A stretch of 64,000 nt of DNA. Source: Alkalibacter mobilis. Its GTDB lineage: Bacteria > Bacillota > Clostridia > Eubacteriales > Alkalibacteraceae. The position numbers and the translations under genes were made by a program. The stretch covers positions 40,798 to 104,797 of the forward strand of contig NZ_JADNRK010000007.1 in NCBI RefSeq assembly GCF_015594845.1. Reading direction: 5' to 3'. The notes under the pieces were generated by a model, which was not told where the DNA came from, ran no database searches, and saw only the letters and a program-made list of their open reading frames with translations. Shown here in pieces: positions 57,151 through 64,000 of this stretch. Within the stretch, counting starts at the first letter, position 1. Every line of letters starts with the position of its first letter.

Positions 57151-58392
57151 ATGAATAAAAAGTCTATTACTAGTAAAACATCCCAAAATGCCGCCTACCG
57201 GGTTATTATAATTTTCGGTATCATCAGCATGTTGGGAGACATGGTTTATGAATCGGCTAGAAGCGCCAATAGCCAGTATTTTAATATTCTCGAAGTCAGT
57301 GCAACTACTGTAGGTCTGGCTTTTGGAATAGGTGAGTTTATTGGTTATGGGCTGAGACTCTTGGCTGGAGTTCTTTCAGATAAATCAGGGAGGCAGTGGC
57401 TCTTTATGTTGGTCGGCTATGGAATGTTGCTGGCGGTTCCATTGATGGGTCTGTTTACTAGTTGGAACATGCTTGTCACATTGGTTCTGCTCGAGCGAAT
57501 AGGAAAAGCTCTGCGTAATCCGGCAAAAGATACGATAATATCTTCTGTTGCTGAAAATCAAGTAGGGGTGGGCCGAGCCTTTGGAATACAAGAGGCATTG
57601 GATCAGTTGGGAGCTTTTTTGGGTCCGTTGATATTTACGTTGGTTTTCGCATTGACTAAGAGAAAAGGAATTGAAGAATATCAAAGTGCTTACAAATTAT
57701 TGATTATTCCATTTATCGCCCTTATATTTTTTCTTGTATATGCGAATAGGAAGATTCAGCATGATAAATTAATGCCAAAAATAAATGTTCGTGATTATCG
57801 AAAGGAGAAACTTCCAAAAATATTTTGGATTTATACTTTGTTTACTCTTTTATGCACGATGGGCTTGGTTAATTTTTCCACTACTGGTTACCATGTGAAA
57901 TCAATGGGGATAATGGATGACGGTGAGATCACCATGGTTTATGCAGCAGCGATGGGAGTGGATGCCGTAACATCACTAATTGTGGGACATCTGTATGATA
58001 AGACAAAATCAGTTAGCGGCGATAAAAGCGGAGGCTTGAAATTGTTGATAATTATCCCAGTCACGACCATGATATTGCCTTTTCTTACTCTATCGGAGAG
58101 TCCGAAGGCAGTATTGGCAGGTATGGTGTTCTTTGGTGTTATATTGGGGACACATGAAACTTTAATGAGATCGGCTATCTCAGACATATCACCTTTTTAC
58201 AAACGAGGCACCAGTTATGGAGTGTTTAATGCAACATACGGTTTGGCTCTTATGTCAGGTGCCTTTATTATGGGGCTGTTATACGATATGCATCTGATCT
58301 TTGTGATACAGATCATCACTATTATTTTGGGGGTCCTAGCAATTTTGACTTTTTTAAAGTTGTTGAGACTAGCGTTTAACGAGAAAAATTAA
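57151..58392 (+). CDS. Major facilitator superfamily transporter
   Basis: A 413-residue membrane protein with 12 predicted helices. MFS loop motifs are visible between helices 2 and 3 (GVLSDKSGRQWLF) and in the second half (VGHLYDKTKS). Conserved helix 4-5 text (ERIGKALRNPAKDTIISSVA and FGIQEALDQLGAFLGPL) marks a subfamily of unknown substrate. The ATG at 57151 lies behind AAGGATGAAGAG; an ATG 23 codons earlier is possible but adds a non-membrane tail without a site. Divergent from the peroxiredoxin gene and sharing the palindrome region. Confidence 0.85.
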   Translation: MNKKSITSKTSQNAAYRVIIIFGIISMLGDMVYESARSANSQYFNILEVSATTVGLAFGIGEFIGYGLRLLAGVLSDKSGRQWLFMLVGYGMLLAVPLMGLFTSWNMLVTLVLLERIGKALRNPAKDTIISSVAENQVGVGRAFGIQEALDQLGAFLGPLIFTLVFALTKRKGIEEYQSAYKLLIIPFIALIFFLVYANRKIQHDKLMPKINVRDYRKEKLPKIFWIYTLFTLLCTMGLVNFSTTGYHVKSMGIMDDGEITMVYAAAMGVDAVTSLIVGHLYDKTKSVSGDKSGGLKLLIIIPVTTMILPFLTLSESPKAVLAGMVFFGVILGTHETLMRSAISDISPFYKRGTSYGVFNATYGLALMSGAFIMGLLYDMHLIFVIQIITIILGVLAILTFLKLLRLAFNEKN

Positions 58393-58493
58393 CATAAGAA
58401 CAATAACGTTGCTTAGAGGATTAAATCGAGTATATTTATTTAGTGAACATCGTGTCCACAAACTTTCATTTGTTTGATTTGAAGGAGGAACCC

Positions 58494-59363
58494 ATGAGAG
58501 AATTTATAGATTCTATCGATCCAATATATATAAGGATATTAACGTTTACGATAAGTGCCATTGTAATATATATAGCCACAAAACGGATCCTCAACAAGTT
58601 TTATTCTAGATTGCAGGAGCAGGACAAATGGTATTTCACGAAGAAAATAGTCATGAATGCCATTTATGTTGTGATATTTATAATGTTTATTTTTACATTC
58701 AGCGATAGATTCCAAGGATTATACACTACTTTGGGATTGGCAGGTGCAGGGATCACTTTTGCACTTAGGGAAGTAATAGTGAGTTTTGCCGGATGGTTTG
58801 CAATACTTTTTGGGGACTTTTTCAAAGTGGGAGACCGTGTACTTTTAGGTGGTATCAAAGGTGATGTCATCGATTTGGGCATACTTCGAACCACTTTGAT
58901 GGAAATGGGAGACTGGGTGGACGGTGATCAGTACAATGGCAGGATTGTCCGGGTTGCAAACAGCTTTATTTTTACATCACCGGTTTACAACTATTCTGCA
59001 AACTTCAACTTTGTATGGGATGAGATACATTTGCCCATTCATTTCGGTAGCGATGTCAAATTAGTGAGGAAGATTTTAAAAGATGTGTCAGCTGAAATTT
59101 TAGGCGATGTTTCAACACAGGCTAAAGATGCTTGGTTTCAAATGCGAAGGCAATTCAGACTGGAAGATGCCACACTCGAAAATCAAATATTCATGACATT
59201 CGATGACAACTGGATAGAATTTTCCCTGCGTTATGTAGTCGACATAAAAGAACGAAGGATCACAAAAGATCTTATTTTTACCCGTCTTCTTGAAGAACTG
59301 GATAAGTACGAAGAGGAGATTCAACTGGCTTCTCAGACTATCGAGCTTGTGAAGCAGAATTGA
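58494..59363 (+). CDS. MscS-family mechanosensitive channel
   Basis: A 289-residue small-conductance channel protein that releases solutes on hypo-osmotic shock. Three N-terminal helices (about 10-30, 50-70, 78-110); the pore helix is Gly/Ala-rich (LGLAGAGITFALREVIVSFAGW). The beta domain begins FFKVGDRVLLGGIKGDVIDLGILRTTL, and a mixed C-terminal domain follows. AAGGAGGA seven bases upstream fixes the ATG at 58494. Monocistronic, 101 bp after the MFS gene. Confidence 0.92.
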   Translation: MREFIDSIDPIYIRILTFTISAIVIYIATKRILNKFYSRLQEQDKWYFTKKIVMNAIYVVIFIMFIFTFSDRFQGLYTTLGLAGAGITFALREVIVSFAGWFAILFGDFFKVGDRVLLGGIKGDVIDLGILRTTLMEMGDWVDGDQYNGRIVRVANSFIFTSPVYNYSANFNFVWDEIHLPIHFGSDVKLVRKILKDVSAEILGDVSTQAKDAWFQMRRQFRLEDATLENQIFMTFDDNWIEFSLRYVVDIKERRITKDLIFTRLLEELDKYEEEIQLASQTIELVKQN

Positions 59364-59449
59364 TTGATTCAAAATAAATGTAAGCTTCTTTTAAAGCGAA
59401 AGCACTTCGAAAATCATGTTTTTAAACATCCCATATGAATAAAAAAGCT

Positions 59450-60316
59450 CTATCTATATTGCAAGTACTCTAAAAATTTTTTGACTGCAAGGGAAGCGGT
59501 TTTTTTATCTCTTAGAGCAATTCCTATATCCCTGTATGCCGACACATCCAGTTCTTTGGCTATTATCCTGTAAGGTATGCGCTTTAGGATCAATTGTGGC
59601 AGTATGCTGATGCCAAGCCCGCTTTCGACCATTGACATGATGGCGTAGTCGTCCCAGGTTGTAAAATGCACTTTGGGAACCAGGTGGTTTCTTTCAAATA
59701 TATCTGAGATCTCTGCCTTCGAACTCTTTTCAAGGAGCATGAAAGGTTCGTCGCAAAGGGCAGTCACAGGAAATTCATTATGATTTGCATATTTGTGTCC
59801 TTCAGGAATGATCGCCATCAATTTATCCTGTTCCAGAAAGATGGTTTCAAAATTTGAAAAAGTGGGCAGTCTGAGAAAACCGCAATCCACCCGGCCTTCC
59901 TGTATCCAATCTTCGATTTCAGTGTAATCTCCCAAGAGCAGTTCGTAGTCAATGTTTGGATAATCTTTTTGGAATTCCTTAATGATGTTGGGAAGCCAGT
60001 GTGTGGCAACGCTGGAGAAAGTCCCTATCCGTATCAATCCCGATTGAAGACCGTTCAACTCATCGATCTGCATCTGCAGCTTCCTGTATTCCTCGTAGAC
60101 ATTCTTGGCGTAGGGCAAGAGTTTAAGACCGTCCGATGTCAATCTTACACCGGTCCTGTTTCGTTCAAGGAGAGAAACGTTCCATTCCACTTCCAAATCC
60201 TTGATCATCCTGCTGATTCCTGACTGGGAATAATCTAATGCTTCTGCGGCTTTGGTGAAACTTTCGCATTCCACGGTCTTGATAAAAGCCAGGTATTTTT
60301 GAATATTTATGTCCAT
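59450..60316 (-). CDS. LysR-family transcriptional regulator
   Basis: A 288-residue regulator. The winged helix has FTKAAEALDYSQSGISRMIKDLE, and the effector domain contains GLIRIGTFSSVATHWLPNII and the SMVESGLGISILPQLIL block. It is divergent from the EamA transporter gene, 119 bp away, and probably controls it; this pairing is common. GAGGGTGG lies just before the ATG at 60316; an ATG six codons earlier is less well placed. Confidence 0.9.
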   Translation of the reverse strand: MDINIQKYLAFIKTVECESFTKAAEALDYSQSGISRMIKDLEVEWNVSLLERNRTGVRLTSDGLKLLPYAKNVYEEYRKLQMQIDELNGLQSGLIRIGTFSSVATHWLPNIIKEFQKDYPNIDYELLLGDYTEIEDWIQEGRVDCGFLRLPTFSNFETIFLEQDKLMAIIPEGHKYANHNEFPVTALCDEPFMLLEKSSKAEISDIFERNHLVPKVHFTTWDDYAIMSMVESGLGISILPQLILKRIPYRIIAKELDVSAYRDIGIALRDKKTASLAVKKFLEYLQYR

Positions 60317-60392
60317 ATTTCCACCCTCTTGCATCTGAATTTGTAATGTTTAACATGACAAAGATTCGTTATCGTAATTTATAAAATTATAT

Positions 60393-60398
60393 TATAAT
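60393..60398 (+). promoter_or_regulatory. -10 box of the EamA gene
   Basis: Exact TATAAT 38 bp before the ATG in the divergent LysR/EamA gap. The -35 is poor (TTATCG, 18-bp spacer), as expected for an activated promoter. Confidence 0.5.
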
Positions 60399-60435
60399 AC
60401 AATCAGATTAAATACAAGAGATATGGGGAATATTC

Positions 60436-61374
60436 ATGAAATCTAAACAAGAGAGAAACGCATACTTCAAATACATTTTTGCATTGCTGCTTTTTGGATC
60501 AAATGGAATCGTGGCAAGTTACATTTCACTGACCAGTTACGAAATCGTTCTGTTTAGAACGTTGATCGGAAGTTTGTTTTTGATCGGTATCTTTTTATTT
60601 ATGCGAAATAGATTTACATTTTGGAACAAGAAGAAAGATCTTTTTTTTCTAGTTATCAGTGGTGTGGCAATGGGGGCAGGTTGGATGTTCCTATATGAGG
60701 CATACATGCAGATAGGTGTGAGCATAGCATCATTGGCCTATTACTGCGGACCGGTAATAGTCATGGTACTTTCGCCCTTTCTATTTAAAGAGAAATTGAC
60801 CAGACCAAAAGTAATAGGGTTTCTAGTGGTTTTGGCAGGTATTTTTCTGATCAACGGAGGGGCATTGGGAGAGAATAAAAACACATGGGGAATGATATGC
60901 GGAATGATGTCTGCAGTGACATACGCTCTTATGGTCATATTCAATAAAAAAGCGAAGGGAATTACGGGCCTTGAAAACTCCACGCTCCAATTGTTCATAA
61001 GCTTTTTGACTTTGGCAGTCTTTGTATCCATAAAGCAGGGTTTGGTGATCAATGTAGAAAGCGAAGATCTACTTCCTATATTGATCCTCGGTTTGATAAA
61101 CACAGGCGTAGGATGTTATTTGTATTTTTCATCCATAGGACATCTGCCGGTCCAGACAGTATCCATATTTGGCTATCTTGAACCTTTGTCGGCAGTTGTT
61201 TTGTCCGTATTTATTCTTGGAGAATCAATGCTGCCTTCCCAGATAATAGGTGCCCTATTTATTTTGGGAGGGGCGATATTTGGAGAAATTTTGGGGAATA
61301 AATTTGAAAAATATTTCCGCTTCACTTTACAGAAAAAAGCTGAAGTTTTAGAATTACAGACGGATCAGCAGTAA
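60436..61374 (+). CDS. EamA-family (DMT) transporter
   Basis: A 312-residue membrane protein with ten helices in two EamA repeats (about 10-140 and 150-290). The ends of the repeats show SIASLAYYCGPVIVMVLSPFLFKEKLTRPK and QTVSIFGYLEPLSAVVLSVFILGESM, the standard RhaT/EamA pattern. Such proteins export or import small metabolites; substrate unknown. The tail (about 295-312) is hydrophilic. Probably controlled by the divergent LysR protein. Confidence 0.9.
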   Translation: MKSKQERNAYFKYIFALLLFGSNGIVASYISLTSYEIVLFRTLIGSLFLIGIFLFMRNRFTFWNKKKDLFFLVISGVAMGAGWMFLYEAYMQIGVSIASLAYYCGPVIVMVLSPFLFKEKLTRPKVIGFLVVLAGIFLINGGALGENKNTWGMICGMMSAVTYALMVIFNKKAKGITGLENSTLQLFISFLTLAVFVSIKQGLVINVESEDLLPILILGLINTGVGCYLYFSSIGHLPVQTVSIFGYLEPLSAVVLSVFILGESMLPSQIIGALFILGGAIFGEILGNKFEKYFRFTLQKKAEVLELQTDQQ

Positions 61375-61394
61375 AGCTGTCGGAGGTAACACTT

Positions 61395-61511
61395 TTGGAT
61401 CTAGAAGCTCGTGATGAAGATGTACAAATATTGTTTGTAAGCTCAAACAGCCTGGAAGAACCCGTTCTCACTCATAATTATGAGTGGGGCGGCTTTTTAT
61501 TTTGGAGTTAG
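61395..61511 (+). CDS. Possible 38-codon small ORF overlapping a terminator
   Basis: GGAGG (61382-61386) lies eight bases before a TTG that opens 38 codons ending at TAG 61509-61511. The predicted peptide is acidic with an aromatic end (NYEWGGFLFWS). Its last third is the terminator hairpin of the EamA gene, so the ORF may be accidental. I recognise no family. Confidence 0.2.
   Translation: MDLEARDEDVQILFVSSNSLEEPVLTHNYEWGGFLFWS
61449..61499 (+). terminator. Terminator downstream of the EamA gene
   Basis: CACTCAT-AATT-ATGAGTG core with an outer AGCC/GGCT pairing and a following T5. The rest of the 369-bp gap up to 61743 is AT-rich and carries only the promoter listed next. Confidence 0.7.
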
Positions 61512-61638
61512 TTTAAAGATCTGCAGTTGGTAAGAATTTCTCGTAATTCTGCGTCCATAGATGGTAAAAATTTCTATATACACGAAGCAAGAACCTAAAT
61601 AAATAAAAGTGTGTTTTACAGGGAATAAACTTGTAACA

Positions 61639-61667
61639 TTGTAAAAATTAAAAACTTGACATATAAT
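61639..61667 (+). promoter_or_regulatory. Promoter candidate of the 227-residue hypothetical gene
   Basis: TTGTAA (61639-61644), 17-bp spacer, exact TATAAT (61662-61667). Confidence 0.55.
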
Positions 61668-61743
61668 AACAGATGATTAGTGGTAAATTTCCCCAAATAC
61701 ACAAAAAGATTTAGAAGGCTAACTTTAAAGGAGGCGGCTCAAT

Positions 61744-62427
61744 ATGATGCTTAGTCCAGAAAGTTATTATGAAGAGTATCTTAAAGGAAAAACTAAAGAA
61801 CAGATAATGACCGCGATTCGTGGACTTAAGCAAGAAATAGGATATCTCAAAAATACCATGGAAAATCCGGAATATGGTATTAAAGAAATCGTACATCCAA
61901 GTGAAGATACACGACTTCACTGGACTCGTGAATGCCTGGAAAGAGCCAGACAAGCCTATGACGAAGCTGGTGGAACTTATATCTTATCAAAATCAGAACA
62001 AAAGACTGTGGACTTTGATGCGAATATGGATGCCATCGGTAGAATTACTTTTAGTATTGGAGGTTACTTTGGCGGCTACAGGAGCTATGTTGTAGAACTA
62101 AGAGATGGATTGAAAGCCTACACAAAATTATGGGAAGATGAAGAACCACTCTCTTTATGGGATGATGATAACGAAGAACCCTTCACAAAGATCACTTTTA
62201 TCGAGACACTTAAGGAACTTCACATTGGGGAGTGGCGCAGACGATATTCAACCGAACGCTTCGGATATACGGTATGCGACGGTACCCAATGGGATTTGGA
62301 ATTTAAATACAATAATGGCCAGAGACCCGTAAGATTTAATGGTGATAACTCATACCCATATAACTTCTTCGATGAGTTCCAGATGTTATTTGGAATTGAC
62401 GTTACTAAGGAATACGACGAGGATTAG
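61744..62427 (+). CDS. Hypothetical protein, unrecognised
   Basis: A 227-residue soluble, acidic protein that I do not recognise. The first third is helical and charged (EEYLKGKTKEQIMTAIRGLKQEIGYLK). The rest is rich in aromatic residues and looks beta-rich (RITFSIGGYFGGYRSYVVELRDG; EWRRRYSTERFGYTVCDGTQWDLEFKYNNG), ending DVTKEYDED. There is no signal peptide or membrane helix. AAGGAGG nine bases upstream of the ATG and a promoter candidate support expression. No neighbour gives a clue. Confidence 0.7.
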   Translation: MMLSPESYYEEYLKGKTKEQIMTAIRGLKQEIGYLKNTMENPEYGIKEIVHPSEDTRLHWTRECLERARQAYDEAGGTYILSKSEQKTVDFDANMDAIGRITFSIGGYFGGYRSYVVELRDGLKAYTKLWEDEEPLSLWDDDNEEPFTKITFIETLKELHIGEWRRRYSTERFGYTVCDGTQWDLEFKYNNGQRPVRFNGDNSYPYNFFDEFQMLFGIDVTKEYDED

Positions 62428-62460
62428 CAGATTTAATTGGGCAAAGGGGGATGTTTTGCT

Positions 62461-62535
62461 TTGGATATTAACAAGATGAAAGATTTATCCTTTGAGGAGC
62501 TGCGTGCTTTACATAAGGCTTTTTTACATAGCTAG
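62461..62535 (+). pseudogene. Possible truncated gene start (24 codons)
   Basis: TTG at 62461, behind AAGGGGG at a rather long distance, opens MDINKMKDLSFEELRALHKA and stops at TAG 62533. The text looks like the beginning of a real protein, so it may be the remnant of a decayed gene; no continuation is found in other frames. Very uncertain. Confidence 0.2.
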
Positions 62536-62634
62536 GATTATGCAAAAACAACAATCAATACTTCTATATTTAGGACTAAATTTTTACAAACTCAGTTTAT
62601 TCTCATTTTTTGTTTTTATGTAAAAAAAATAGGA

Positions 62635-62640
62635 TATAAT
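62635..62640 (+). promoter_or_regulatory. -10 box before the lipoprotein gene
   Basis: Exact TATAAT with a weak -35 (TGTTTT at 62611-62616); leader about 130 bases. The other parts of the 62428-62772 gap show no gene besides the short fragment. Confidence 0.4.
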
Positions 62641-62772
62641 TAATACGGGTATAAGTTTGATATCAAGTATGAAATTTCTTTTAGACATCGAAGGTGTTTG
62701 TATCTAAGCGTAGAATTCGTTTGAAAAATGACACCAATATGCTTCAAAGAAAAAGAGGAAAGAGGTTTTCTA

Positions 62773-63780
62773 ATGAAAAAATCGATTGCAATGATTTTGC
62801 TTCTAGTATTGGCACTAATAATGACTGGTTGTGGATCTCAACCTAAACCAGATTCAACTGTGGAAAATTTTTTTAAAGCAGCTAAAGTCTTAGATTTAGA
62901 ATCTATGGCGGAAAACGTGGATCCAGCTACGAAGATGGAGCTGCCCCAAATGGATGAAATATTACAAACAGGCGAAGTAAGTGAAGATACGTTGCCCGCT
63001 TCTGAATATTTTATTGATTATTTGAAAACGAATGCTTCAAAGTTGGATTACACTATAAAAAACACTGAAGTAAACGAAGATAAAGCTACCGTGACAGTAG
63101 ATGTATCTTATGTTAACACCCTTCCAATTTTCAAAGAAACAATTGGAGAAGTATTTATGCAGGCATTTTCAATGCTTTTTTCGGGAGTTGAAATGACAGA
63201 GGAAGAGACAAATCAACTTTTTGAGAAAGTGTTAAAGGAGAAAATAGAGTCGAGTACAGAGAGTTTAGCTAATAAAACAATCACCTTACCACTTATTTTG
63301 AAAGAAAAGACTTGGTATATTTCCGAGTTGAATGACGATCTTTTAAATGCAGTAAGTTTAGGGTTGAATGATGCAGACTCAATTTTCGAGGATTCCGGTG
63401 AGGCTGAAATGGATGATGATTCAGATCCAGTTTATGCCTTGTATGATATCGACAACTACATCATTGGAGATCTTTGGAATGATGGGTTTATAGATATTTC
63501 ATATTTTCTAGAAACTGGTAAAGGTTCAATGGATCAAGAACTGGATGTAGAATTGACCATACAACAGTTGGGGAAATCCATGGAAAAGAAACCAGAATAT
63601 GATGAATTTATTAATGGATTGGACGATGAATACTCAGCCATTAAAGAAGTATGGAATAAACTATCTGCAGAAGCCGATAAATTGTATGATCAAATCGACT
63701 CAGGGGCATCGACGATCAGTGTTGATCTGTTTCGTCAGTACATGGATGCATTCTCTGAAATGGTTTATGAAATAGAATAG
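62773..63780 (+). CDS. Lipoprotein with DUF4878/DUF5105-like repeats
   Basis: A 335-residue surface lipoprotein. Signal helix and lipobox MTGC (Cys20). An NTF2-like domain (about 24-190) begins with PDSTVENFFKAAKVLDLESMAENV and has the strand pair KLDYTIKNTEVNEDKATVTVDVSY, followed by LILKEKTWYISEL, as in DUF4878-type proteins. A helical, acidic C-terminal half (about 210-335) is unassigned. Function unknown; such proteins are common surface antigens in Firmicutes. The ATG at 62773 follows AAAGAGG; an earlier ATG 15 codons upstream would place the signal helix internally. Confidence 0.75.
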   Translation: MKKSIAMILLLVLALIMTGCGSQPKPDSTVENFFKAAKVLDLESMAENVDPATKMELPQMDEILQTGEVSEDTLPASEYFIDYLKTNASKLDYTIKNTEVNEDKATVTVDVSYVNTLPIFKETIGEVFMQAFSMLFSGVEMTEEETNQLFEKVLKEKIESSTESLANKTITLPLILKEKTWYISELNDDLLNAVSLGLNDADSIFEDSGEAEMDDDSDPVYALYDIDNYIIGDLWNDGFIDISYFLETGKGSMDQELDVELTIQQLGKSMEKKPEYDEFINGLDDEYSAIKEVWNKLSAEADKLYDQIDSGASTISVDLFRQYMDAFSEMVYEIE

Positions 63781-63788
63781 TTTTATAA

Positions 63789-63825
63789 AAAAGCAATGGC
63801 GGCCTTAATTCGTCATTGCTTTTGT
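63789..63825 (+). terminator. Terminator after the lipoprotein gene
   Basis: AAAAGCAATG pairs with CATTGCTTTT (perfect 10 bp, loop of 15). Confidence 0.8.
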
Positions 63826-63986
63826 TCTAATTTGACATAGGAAATTCAAGTTTCAGTGACGCAATAGTGTACAAGATAACGTATAATTAATTTCGCAAAA
63901 ACAAAATAACGAAAAATGGACGTGTCCATAGCCGTTTGGTAAAATCAAGTTACCACACAAAATCGAACCAAAGGAGGCTATGAAAC

Positions 63987-64000
63987 ATGTCCGATAACAT
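63987..64000 (+). CDS. Start of a gene cut by the window end
   Basis: AAGGAGG (63971-63977) and an ATG nine bases later begin Met-Ser-Asp-Asn. Only four codons are visible, so no function can be given. An ATG at 63980 in another frame stops after five codons. The 160 bp upstream carry GTATAATTAATT (possible -10 near 63880) and a GGTAA/TTACC dyad (63939-63955). Confidence 0.5.

Overview
The window is chromosomal DNA of a low-GC, Gram-positive anaerobe of the class Clostridia. The evidence is AT-rich sequence with strong AGGAGG ribosome sites and frequent TTG/GTG starts, a CIRCE-controlled groESL, Rex, an ANTAR regulator close to a type I-alpha glutamine synthetase, a guanine riboswitch on guaBA, Lit and TsaD, a clostridial-type Ogg, and a peroxiredoxin whose active-site codon is TGA (probable selenocysteine). 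I see no rRNA, tRNA, CRISPR array or intact insertion sequence. The first and last genes are cut by the window edges.

0-28 kb is mostly core genome. An SMC-like ATPase tail, a C_GCAxxG_C_C redox protein and mnmA lead into a two-component system and a capA-rimI-lit-tsaD run. A cluster of DnaA boxes lies between tsaD and an ABC-F gene. Next come rex, an attenuator-like terminator and glnA, an FMN-binding-type lipoprotein, the ANTAR regulator, ogg, a DUF554 protein, groESL, two transporters and an HtrA-like protease. A second two-component system stands before a VTC-type polymerase, a DUF4956 membrane protein and a beta-helix lipoprotein; two 11-bp-spaced direct repeats before that operon look like the response-regulator site.

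27-44.5 kb is a catabolic island for aldaric acids (galactarate/glucarate). One plus-strand operon encodes a LarA-like enzyme, a complete tripartite tricarboxylate transporter (TctC, TctB, TctA), a 2-hydroxyacid dehydrogenase, GarD, a DapA-family aldolase, glycerate 2-kinase, tartronate semialdehyde reductase and glucarate dehydratase. Together they can convert both aldarates to 5-dehydro-4-deoxyglucarate, then to pyruvate plus tartronate semialdehyde, then to glycerate and 2-phosphoglycerate. A second module, divergent from a LysR gene, repeats the transporter and the glucarate dehydratase.

44.6-54.2 kb holds riboswitch-controlled guaBA, then a self-contained unit: a PAS/AAA+ sigma-54 activator, inverted repeats, a textbook -24/-12 promoter, and an operon for an enolase-superfamily enzyme, a BCCT transporter with an altered aromatic box, and a two-subunit UxaA/SuyAB-type lyase. 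The substrate is not evident. This is my best candidate for an undescribed pathway, and its leucine codon use differs from its neighbours.

54.3-64 kb is accessory: DegV, a CBS-GGDEF protein, the selenoprotein peroxiredoxin with a Fur/PerR-like palindrome upstream, an MFS transporter, an MscS channel, a LysR-EamA divergent pair, an unrecognised 227-residue protein, a lipoprotein, and the first codons of a further gene.
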